Positions 49,072 through 57,948 of a stretch of DNA of 64,000 nucleotides are shown piece after piece (position 1 is the stretch's first letter; every line of letters begins with the position of its first letter). The notes beneath the pieces were generated by a model that made no database searches, had not been told where the DNA came from, and saw only the letters and a list, made by a program, of their open reading frames with translations. Origin of the DNA: Salticus scenicus. Taxonomy: Eukaryota > Arthropoda > Arachnida > Araneae > Salticidae. Both the position numbers and the translations under genes were made by a program. The DNA is taken from positions 76,119,626 through 76,183,625 of the forward strand of contig OZ005649.1 of the NCBI GenBank assembly GCA_963930645.1, read 5' to 3'.

Positions 49072-50111
49072 TCTATATTCAATAGAAGAAAGTATTAGAT
49101 TCGTAAAAATTTTCGACCTCGGGGTTTTTGATGTATTTACACGTTTTGAGAGCTGTAGAACACGATTTGACCATTTTTAGAAAATGTCTGCTTGTGTGTG
49201 TGTGTGTGACAAAATTTCGTGGCAACTGTATCTCAGGAACTACTGCACAGAATTTCATACAAATTGGTATGCAGTTGCACCTTGACATAAATTAGAGCCT
49301 ATCAACTTTTGGTAAAAATTGTCTTACAGGTTGCGTTGCCATCCCGCTTTTTCTAAATTTTTAACATGGTGATATAGGACAAAGTTTTGTATAAATGTGC
49401 ATAAAGAGAATCATTATGAAATTTACAAGAATTATTTATAATAGACATAGTCAACTGGGAAAATTTTTTTGTATGTGCAGGAGCCTCGTCAACCCCCTTG
49501 GAGGGGAAGTTCCCCCTCGAGGGGAGTAAATTTTCAAAATGGGTATCTTTCGAAAGGTCTCGTCAACACCTTTAAAACGAATGGTTGAACTATAAATCTG
49601 TGATAATTTAAAACAAACTTATCGATTTTTTTTTGGAAACGAAATTTAACCAAACTTGGTATTTAGTTGTTCCCTGACATAAACTGATGCTGATTAGATT
49701 TGGGGATCAATCGCTCAACAGGTGGCGCTGTGATCGTATTTTTTCTAAATCTTTAACATGGCAGTATAGGACAGAATTTCGCATAAATGTACACAATGAG
49801 AGTTATTCTTAACCTGTGATTGTAAAATTAATATGAATTATTGATAATTGTAGTAGTTAATTAGGAAAAAAATTTTGTGCATGTGGGGTAAATAACTTTT
49901 CAAGATGGGTATCTTTCGAAAGGTCTCATCAATACCTTTAAAACGAATGGTTGAACTATAAATATGTGATAATTTAAAACAAAGTTATCGATTTTTTTTA
50001 TTTTTAACAAAAACAAAACCAAAAAAAAAATTTTTTTTTTTAAGTATTGTTACTGATGAATTTGTATAGGAAAATATAGAAGAAAGTCTTGTGGTAGCCA
50101 CAGCATACTAG
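49072..50111 (+). mobile_element. Sister copy of the 44852-46183 element
   Basis: It starts TTCTATATTCAATAGAAGAA and ends GTCTTGTGGTAGCCACAGCA, then TACTAG-T. It contains two internal copies of the block with ACCAAACTTGGTATTTAGTT or its relatives, one with a shorter CCCCCTTGGAGGGG-type hairpin. No coding was seen. Confidence 0.55.
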
Positions 50112-50352
50112 TTTTTCTATCTTTTTTTTTTTTAAAATAAATCTAACATACATTTAGATAAATTTTAAGTATTTTGCATCACTTTTTTTTTTTTTTTGCT
50201 GTTGTTCTTTTTTAAATTTAAATATTGTACTTTAATAATAGATAAAGGATTTAATTAGCAACACATTTTAGAAGATTTCAGTTTCTAAATGACTATATAT
50301 ATACACACATACACATGGGTGTTCTTCAGTTTTTTTTTTTTTTTTTCGATTT

Positions 50353-50475
50353 GCATACCCTTTAATTTTTTCTATTTGACCCTTAGGAATTCAGTACAAA
50401 AAAAACATATCCCATAAAGCTGATATTTTGCTTAAGTATTTAGGGTCAAATAGAAAAAAATCAGAGGGTATGTGC
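50353..50475. mobile_element. Small foldback element
   Basis: The arm GCATACCCTTTAATTTTTTC, then TATTTGACCCT, pairs with AGGGTCAAATAGAAAAAAAT, then CAGAGGGTATGTGC, leaving a loop of about 58 nt. A second tiny hairpin (GTATCCCTTCATTTAAGGGA) follows at about 50503. Confidence 0.6.
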
Positions 50476-51954
50476 ATAACATTAAAAATATATTAGTGTA
50501 TCCCTTCATTTAAGGGACACACCAATACATATATATGTATGTATACACATATGTACTTGAAATATATGTGTTATGTTAACATTAACTGCATGAGTAATAA
50601 TTGGTTTGAAATTAAACGGGTTCCAGTGCATGAATATTCTCAAAACAAGCAATTAAAACTATTATTCAGGACACAGAAGTCATAACAGGAAATATAAATA
50701 CTGCAAACCACAATTATTGTTTGTTCAAGAACACTTATCTATTGTTTATTGCGGAATCTCTCTTAAACAAATACCTACAGGTTTACTTTTGGAATCATTT
50801 TGCGAAAATTAGTTGGCAATAAACTATACATTACATTAAAAAAGTTCATTTTATAAAGAAGTTATAGATTCTATCAAAACTAAAATACTATTTTTCAACA
50901 AACTTGTTACGAGATTATAAAAAGAAAATCACTAATGAAAAGTTCAATTAATGAGAATTTGCACTGATCAATCCTCTGACAAATTTTTATGATTGATCAT
51001 TGTTAATGCTATTTACTTGACTTTTGTTACATAAGCCAGATTTTTTAAAATTGTTTTGAGAATATTAGTTAAATAAATTACATTCCTTTACTAGCTTCAG
51101 TCTTATTTTTAATGAGCAAGAAATTTAACATTTTTTGTAACAATATCACTACAGGTTCTAACATTAGGTTCTGTCGAAATCTTTGCAAAAAATTTTTCAT
51201 CATCTGTTAACTCAATCTGCATTTAAATTTCATAGATATGTCTAAAATAAAAAGCGGTACATAGACTAAAAGAGAAGGTGCACAAGTAGATGTTACAACA
51301 AGCCTATGTACAAATTTGTGAAATTTGTGTCCAATATTTTTTGAATTATGTACACTTGTACATACAGATGACATTTAAAATCATGTTATATCCTATCTCT
51401 AAACTCGAAATCACAGATTCGAATTGATGACATAAAATTGTATGTTATAACAGTCAAAAGTATAAATTTTTATTATTCAATGACTAATTTTCAGCTATGC
51501 AGGAAAAAAAAAATTCTGTTTAACTAATGTCATTTCGTGAAATGCAATGACATTAGTTGAACTTATGTCATTAGTTCAACTACTGAACCTCCAAATCGTG
51601 AAGTTCGCATTACATAATTTTAGTTTGACAGTATTGATTTGAAATTTAATCATCATTTCAGATAACTGGATTCTGTGCTCTGTGTTATTGTTCATTTTCT
51701 CTGAGTCAGGTGACTGTCAACCCTATTTTAGCATTGGACTCATTGAGTTAGCACTTGCGCAGATGCTTCCACTGTTTCATGAAATGTGATCGAAGAGTAC
51801 AATATTTGTAATGAAAATAAACCACAACATAATTATCAAAAACTTTTATTAGACATACATCAAAAAAAAAAAAAAATAATAATAATAATAAATAAATACA
51901 TATATACATAATTGCTATACATATATACATAATTACGCAAAATGTCATTTGAAT
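50476..51954. other. No recognisable gene
   Basis: This is the region downstream (in transcription) of the four tandem exons, where further exons were sought. I found none I can support. A slightly less AT-rich block lies at 51660-51790, and TAA/TA tracts at 51870-51930. Confidence 0.45.
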
Positions 51955-51983
51955 TGACACTTTTGTTAACTACAAAATCATAC

Positions 51984-52317
51984 ATCTTTGCCTAAAATAC
52001 TTTTTAAAGTGTCAATAATAGGACCATATTGGCACGTAACTGATACCTTTCTTGTTTCATAGTTTTGTAATACTGAATTGAATATTTGGCCAGTTCTGGT
52101 ATTTAATGAAATTTCTTTAGGTTCAACTAAACCGAAAAGTTTCTTGTAATAAGAAAACTGTTGATTTCGTGTTTTTAAGCCATTAAATGGATCGGCTAAT
52201 TCATCAAATTTTTGCATTAAATTAATACATTCCTTAGAATCTAATTTTATCTCTTGATTCTCTAAAAATGATATAACTTCCTTTTTTAAAGTACTTGTAA
52301 CTGAATTTACTAGATTA
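51984..52317 (-). CDS. Tandem exon, unit 1 (most 3' in transcription)
   Basis: The acceptor TTATTTTCCACAG is followed by an open exon of one base plus 111 codons, then GTATGA. The middle reads MQKFDELADPFNGLKTRNQQ and the end reads VSVTCQYGPIIDTLKSIL, then GKD. I found no recognisable downstream exon between 51955 and about 50500. The alternative is a terminal exon ending in GKDV-stop, but no clear polyadenylation signal follows. Confidence 0.65.
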
Positions 52318-52513
52318 CTGTGGAAAATAAAAAGTAAAAAATGAAATATAGGAGAAAACTAAATGACAAACAGGCCAAGTCAAAATAATGAATTTAAACA
52401 ATTATTTTTCTGCTAATTGACGAATCTATCTAATTGAAATTATATGTTGCAAAAAACTTATTTAGTCACTATGAATACAACTAACATTTTTTTAGAAACT
52501 GATTTACCGAATG

Positions 52514-52548
52514 TGATAATTTTGTGGCTGATTGCCACAAAATTATCA
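52514..52548. repeat. Perfect 15-bp stem-loop in the tandem unit (also in units 2-4)
   Basis: The arms TGATAATTTTGTGGC and its exact complement are separated by the 5-nt loop TGATT. The same hairpin is present unchanged at 53231-53265, 53948-53982 and 54662-54696, once per unit. Each lies in the intron-like stretch between exons, about 200 nt upstream of an acceptor. It would fold in the pre-mRNA. Confidence 0.9.
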
Positions 52549-52699
52549 ACAATTATTATTGGGACAACAATTTGTCAAAAATTAAATTTAATCACCACTA
52601 AATCCTCAAACACTGCTCACCACTCAATCATTGCTAATCGATAAATTTCACACATTTTTTAAAGCTGATAAGACACTTTTGTTAACTACAAAATCATAC

Positions 52700-53033
52700 A
52701 TCTTTGCCTAAAATACTTTTTAAAGTGTCAATAATAGGACCATATTGGCACGTAACTGATACCTTTTTTGTTTCATAGTTTTGTAATACTGAATTGAATA
52801 TTTGGCCAGTTCTGGTATTTAATGAAATTTCTTTAGGTTCAACTAAACCGAAAAGTTTCTTGTAATAAGAAAACTGTTGATTTCGTGTTTTTAAGCCATT
52901 AAATGGATCGGCTAATTCATCAAATTTTTGCATTAAATTAATACATTCCTTAGAATCTAATTTTATCTCTTGATTCTCTAAAAATGATATAACTTCCTTT
53001 TTTAAAGTACTTGTAACTGAATTTACTAGATTA
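52700..53033 (-). CDS. Tandem exon, unit 2
   Basis: The acceptor is TTTTCCACAG and the candidate donor GTATGA. The exon is identical to unit 1 except for one base that changes YETRKV to YETKKV. It has Lys in VEPKEIS, like unit 1. The near-identity makes units 1 and 2 the most recently separated or converted pair. Confidence 0.65.
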
Positions 53034-53416
53034 CTGTGGAAAATAAAAAGTAAAAAATGAAATATAGGAGAAAACTAAATGACAAACAGGCCAAGTCAAA
53101 ATAATGAATTTAAACAATTATTTTTCTGCTAATTGACGAATCTATCTAATTGAAATTATATGTTGCAAAAAACTTATTTAGTCACTAATAGATACAACTA
53201 ACATTTTTTTAGAAACTGATTTACTGAATGTGATAATTTTGTGGCTGATTGCCACAAAATTATCAACAATTATTATTGGGACAACAATTTGTCAAAAATT
53301 AAATTTAATCACCACTAAATCCTCAAACACTGCTCACCACTCAATCATTGCTAATCGATAAATTTCACACATTTTTTAAAGCTGATAAGACACTTTTGTT
53401 AACTACAAAATCATAC

Positions 53417-53750
53417 ATCTTTGCCTAAAATACTTTTTAAAGTGTCAATAACAGGACCATATTGGCACGTAACTGATACCTTTCTTGTTTCATAGTTTTG
53501 CAATACTGAATTGAATATTTGGCCAGTTCTGGTATTTAATGAAATTTCTTGAGGTTCAACTAAACCGAAAAGTTTCTTGTAATAAGAAAACTGTTGATTT
53601 CGTGTTTTTAAGCCATTAAATGGATCGGCTAATTCATCAAATTTTTGCATTAAATTAATACATTCCTTAGAATCTAATTTTATCTCTTGATTCTCTAAAA
53701 ATGATATAGCTTCCTTTTTTAAAGTACTTGTAACTGAATTTACTAGATTA
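53417..53750 (-). CDS. Tandem exon, unit 3
   Basis: This unit has the same structure as the other three: acceptor TTTTCCACAG, 334 nt, candidate donor GTATGA. Unit-specific residues are Ala in KKEAISF (Val elsewhere) and Val in YGPVIDT (Ile elsewhere). It shares Gln in VEPQEIS with unit 4. One synonymous change sits in the SVLQNYE region. The frame is fully open, so there is no sign of decay within the exon. Confidence 0.65.
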
Positions 53751-54133
53751 CTGTGGAAAATAAAAAGTAAAAAATGAAATATAGGAGAAAACTAAATGAC
53801 AAACAGGCCAAGTCAAAATAATGAATTTAAACAATTATTTTTCTGCTAATTGACGAATCTATCTAATTGAAATTATATGTTGCAAAAAACTTATTTAGTC
53901 ACTAATAGATACAACTAACATTTTTTTAGAAACTGATTTACTGAATGTGATAATTTTGTGGCTGATTGCCACAAAATTATCAACAATTATTATTGGGACA
54001 ACAATTTGTCAAAAATTAAATTTAATCACCACTAAATCCTCAAACACTGCTCACCACTCAATCATTGCTAATCGATAAATTTCACACATTTTTTAAAGCT
54101 GATAAGACACTTTTGTTAACTACAAAATCATAC

Positions 54134-54467
54134 ATCTTTGCCTAAAATACTTTTTAAAGTGTCAATAATAGGACCATATTGGCACGTAACTGATACCTTT
54201 CTTGTTTCATAGTTTTGTAATACTGAATTGAATATTTGGCCAGTTCTGGTATTTAATGAAATTTCTTGAGGTTCAACTAAACCGAAAAGTTTCTTGTAAT
54301 AAGAAAACTGTTGATTTCGTGTTTTTAAGCCATTAAATGGATCGGCTAATTCATTAAATTTTTGCATTAAATTAATACATTCCTTAGAATCTAATTTTAT
54401 CTCTTGATTCTCTAAAAATGATATAACTTCCTTTTTTAAAGTACTTGTAACTGAATTTACTAGATTA
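54134..54467 (-). CDS. Tandem exon, unit 4 (most 5' in transcription)
   Basis: The exon follows a pyrimidine-rich tract ending TTTTCGACAG; this unit alone has CGACAG instead of CCACAG. It runs open for one base plus 111 codons to GKD, where GTATGA can serve as donor or, if unspliced, as Val then a TGA stop. Residues include NLVNSVTSTLKKEVISF near the start and QKFNELADPFNGLKTR in the middle (N where the other units have D). It has VEPQEIS. From memory, the pattern 'PF.gL.T...r..Y......v.P..i.l' followed by 'v..QY.pi..tLk..L' occurs in large uncharacterised invertebrate and fish proteins with C2H2 fingers. I treat that as a tentative family link. Confidence 0.65.
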
Positions 54468-54819
54468 CTGTCGAAAATAAAAAGTAAAAAATGAAATATA
54501 GGAGAAAACTAAATGACAAACAGGCCAAGTCAAAATGAATTTAAACTATTATTTTTCTGCTAATTGACGAATCTATCCAATTGAAATTATATGTTGCAAA
54601 AAACTTATTTAGTCACTAATAGATACAACTAACATTTTTTTAGAAACTGATTTACTGAATGTGATAATTTTGTGGCTGATTGCCACAAAATTATCAACAA
54701 TTATTATTGGGACAACAATTTGTCAAAAATTAAATTCAATCACCACTAAATCCTCAAACACTGCTCACCACTCAATCACTGCTAATCGATAAATTTCACA
54801 CATTTTTTAAAGCTGATAA

Positions 54820-55456
54820 CAGAAATTCACGATATTTTTGCATTAAATTTCCAGAATATGCCATCATTTTGCTGTGAATTAAGAACAAAAAATTCTTAAA
54901 ACTAGTAATTGTTAATATATGTTATAAATTTGCTATTAACTGAGAAATTTCTTAAATTTTTTCAAAGTTGAAATTTACTGAACATTTGCAATAGATTTGT
55001 GACTCAAAGGCGAAAACCCTGAAAATTAGAGCCTCAAATTAGAAAAAACCCAAAATATCAAATATTTAGGCCAGATGTCCTCATTCCTTTTACTTTTCAT
55101 TCACCACATATCACCTGGATAACAAATGAACAACCAATGAATACAAAAAATTACTTCATAGCAAATATTAAAATACAGATGGGTTAGAGTAAAACCCCTG
55201 AAATCAGGGGTAAACCCTGAACACAAACGCTCCTGAATCAAAGAAGTTCAAACTTTTTCAAGTTGAAATCCCAAATATTTAAATATTTTGCCTTTAATCC
55301 ATGAAATTTGCACTTTTTAAAAAGCTGAATTACAAAATACACAATAATTTTGCAACTAAATTAAAAAATGTCTCATCATTACATTGTTAGCAATCAAAAA
55401 TTTACATTTAATGATTAAAATGTGGACAAAAATCAAAACAGACTACTAATTAGTCA
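54820..55456. other. No recognisable gene upstream of the tandem exons
   Basis: The stretch between the tandem exon array and the GC-richer open frame at 55457-55679 shows no exon with motif support. Short direct phrases (AAACCCTGAA, AATCCC) recur near 55000-55260. Confidence 0.45.
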
Positions 55457-55679
55457 CTAATTTTTGGGAGGAGAGGGGCAAAGCCTAAGAAAAATAACAA
55501 CATATAAAATAAAAAATTGTGGATAGACAGGATCAGGAATTTTCAAAGCTTTTTGCACTATGAGCGAGCCATGTGTTGTAGGTCCTGAAATGGGTAAAAA
55601 GGCATTGACGGCAACACCGTGAGGGAGTTTCGAATGGTCGGATTTTTCAAAGATCGCGAACCAGCTGGTCATAAAGGTG
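55457..55679 (-). CDS. Possible exon or retro-fragment with PUF-like motif
   Basis: A locally GC-richer open frame follows TATACTAG. It reads TFMTSWFAIFEKSDHSKL, then a segment with GPTTHGSLIVQKALKIPDP, and runs to a stop. The 'HGSLIVQ..L' pattern weakly recalls a Pumilio/PUF repeat, possibly NOP9-like. This is memory-based and unverified. There is no obvious donor (GTTGTT is the best) and no partner exons were seen. It lies between the SAMD3-like gene and the tandem exon array, on the same strand. Confidence 0.3.
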
Positions 55680-55689
55680 GCTAGTATAC

Positions 55690-57600
55690 AATATATGAGT
55701 AGTTAAAAACACATGAAATTTTTTATCCAGGCCTAGCTCGAAACTGCAAGAATAGGTACAAAAAAATATTAAAAAATAAATAAGATATGCTTAAATTCAG
55801 CGAGGCTTTTTATATAAAAGAGCATTTAAAAATTCTTGATTAGCGATATTAAAAAGTTATGATACAATATACACATATAAAAACAAAGAGTGATTAAAAT
55901 TACACAAAATCTATGGAATATAATTAACATGAAGAATATTTTTAAAAGTCTTGATTATATTAATATACATGCTCACAAAAATATTATATTGCACATATAA
56001 TTAAACAGGGGTGAAATTTTTAACATCCTGAAAAAATGTTACTCACAAGCAGAATGAATAGTTCAGAGAGACTTGCGAATTTTATATATCTATTAAAATA
56101 TTTATTTATACCTATAATAGGTGATATTTAGAGTGTTCTTAAGTCATCAAATCAGACTTTTAAAGTAAGAAATTTCTATATTGAATTTTATGTAGTATGG
56201 ATTTTCCTTAGAACTGCAAGCAGGACCATCAACTGAAATCCCAAAACATGCATATTATAGAAATTAAAATGAACACTTAAATTTTGTTTAAATTCAGTGC
56301 ATCTTCTTACACACTTTTTTTTTTTTTTTTTTAAATAGTTAGTTAAAAAAAATATAAAATTTATAGTATTTGTAAAAAAAAAAAAAAAAAAAAGAAATAC
56401 TTGCTGGTTGAAAACATCAGAAAATGTATTTATAATTCAATTGCTTTTAAAATTGCATAAAAATTTTCTATAAAATTGTGACCAGAAACATTAACTGAAA
56501 TTAAAAAATATGCATATGACTTAAATACGATGACGACTTACAATGAGTTGTAGAAAAAGAAACCCATTCATGCATTTTGTTAACGAGATAAGCCTCAATT
56601 CAGCAAATCTTATTTTATACCAAAAAAAATTTTTAATTCTTGATTAAAAATATGCAAAATGTATATGAAAATAAATAAGTGATTAAAAATACATGATGCT
56701 TATTAAATATAAATACAAAATTCTTTAAAAAAGTATTGATTTAAAAACAAACTGGCTGATTAAAAACATCACATACAGTATTTACAATTAAGTAGCATTT
56801 AAAATTGTTTGATAAATTTAAAACGGTGACTAAGAATGAATAGCATAACTTATAAAAAGATAAACACTGATATTTTGCTGAGAAAATGTGGTTCAATTCA
56901 CGAAAAACAAGTAAAAATTCTTGATCATCAATATACAAAATGTTTATGAAAAGTAATAATAATAATAAATAAATGAGTGATTTAAAATATACGATGCTTG
57001 TTAAATACAATAAAATACAAACTTATTACATACAAAAGAAAAGTTACATTGAATTAATAAAAACATTTGAAGATTATTAATAACTAGCAGACTACGCCCG
57101 CTTTGCAGGTCACTATTTTTAAATGAATCACTATAATTAAAAATTAATACAATTTTGAGAATTCATTAACATGTTTAAAAAAAAAAAAAAAAAAACTGAT
57201 CAGGAAAAATGTTGCACCGAGTCCCCACTGCCTTCACCAGCATAAACCTGTGCACTCGCACGAATGCTAATACAGTATTTACAATTAAATAGCTTTTAAA
57301 ATTGTTTGATGAATTTAAAACGATGACTAAGAATAAGTAGCACAACTTACTGACATTTTGCCTAGAAAATGTGGTTCAATTCACAAAAAACATGTAAAAA
57401 TTATTGATCAGAAATATACAACATATTTATGAAAAAAATAATAATAATAATAAATAAAAGTGATTTAAAATATATGATGCTTGTTAAATATAATAAAATA
57501 CAAACTTATTACATACAAAAGAAAAAAAACATTGATATTAATAATATACATTAAAAAAAAAAAAAAAAAAAAAAAAATTGATTAACATTATACAAAAGTT
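55690..57600 (-). repeat. Degenerate tandem repeat, ~300-500 bp units
   Basis: At least three diverged copies share blocks such as ATTCTTGATCA...AATATACAAAATG, then TAA repeats, then TGATTTAAAATACATGATGC and TGTTAAATA-AATAAAATAC. The clearest pair is 56775-57045 and 57272-57530; weaker copies lie at about 55700-56740. A Helitron 3' fragment (57084-57270) separates the two best copies. No coding potential is evident; short open frames here are shadows. Confidence 0.6.
57084..57270 (-). mobile_element. Helitron 3'-end fragment
   Basis: On the minus strand the fragment ends ...GCGGGCGTAGTCTGCTAG followed by T, the CTAG-T end typical of Helitrons. The preceding block (GACCTGCAAAGCGGGC) matches the fragments at 22145, 27033 and 34016. 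It is truncated at its other side. Confidence 0.5.
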
Positions 57601-57642
57601 AAGTTACATTGAAATATATATATGTACATTTGGCAGGTACAG

Positions 57643-57948
57643 TTAAACTGCATTGAATAGAGTACTTAAGTTCTCTACTGAACTTCTTGCAGGACCATTT
57701 AAAAGCTTATATATAATGTAATCCATAAAATTATAGTAGCTGGCCAATTGTTCCATGTATTTCACATTAAAAACATAATGGGACTTGTACAAACAGTCAA
57801 CAGCTTTAAGTCCACAATTGCCAACGTCAACAGCATGGCTGTCCAGAATCAAAAAAAAATTCCCCCCCACGTCCTTCTCTCCTGCACACACCAAGTATGG
57901 CTGATTTTCAGATATGGCTTCAATGGCCTCTTCTAAGTTGCCATTTAC
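57643..57948 (-). CDS. SAMD3-like gene, last coding exon
   Basis: The acceptor is TTATAATAG. A 306-nt open frame runs from VNGNLEEAIEAISENQPYLV to a TAA stop at 57643-57645. It includes a beta-rich segment (NFFLILDSHAVDV) and the hallmark-like YKSHYVFNVKYMEQLASYYN. From memory, SAMD3-like proteins end with 'lFK.hyVFn..Y...l..fy.f'. I saw no clear AATAAA polyadenylation signal just downstream; that sequence is A/T homopolymers and repeats. Confidence 0.82.
   Translation of the reverse strand, partial: VNGNLEEAIEAISENQPYLVCAGEKDVGGNFFLILDSHAVDVGNCGLKAVDCLYKSHYVFNVKYMEQLASYYNFMDYIIYKLLNGPARSSVENLSTLFNAV

Larger units (their letters stand above)
51955..54819 (-). repeat. Four-unit tandem repeat (716/717 bp), each unit with one exon
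   Basis: Four head-to-tail units of 716, 717, 717 and about 715 bp start at the GACACTTTTGTTAACTAC motif and end near AAAGCTGATAA. The copies differ at only a handful of positions each. Every unit contains a splice acceptor, a 334-nt open exon, a candidate GT donor and an inter-exon stretch of about 383 bp with a perfect 15-bp inverted repeat. The array lies 2.8 kb downstream of the SAMD3-like stop codon, on the same strand. It is either a very recent tandem exon duplication or an assembly expansion. Confidence 0.93.

Noticed and set aside
47672..49288. Similar minus-strand open frames near 47.7 and 49.1 kb (and 44.9 kb)
   Set aside because: They recur because the same repeat family recurs; no domain and no splice support.
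52444..52644. Plus-strand open frame in the tandem unit
   Set aside because: It crosses the intron hairpin, is not open in all units, and lies antisense to the well-supported splice sites.
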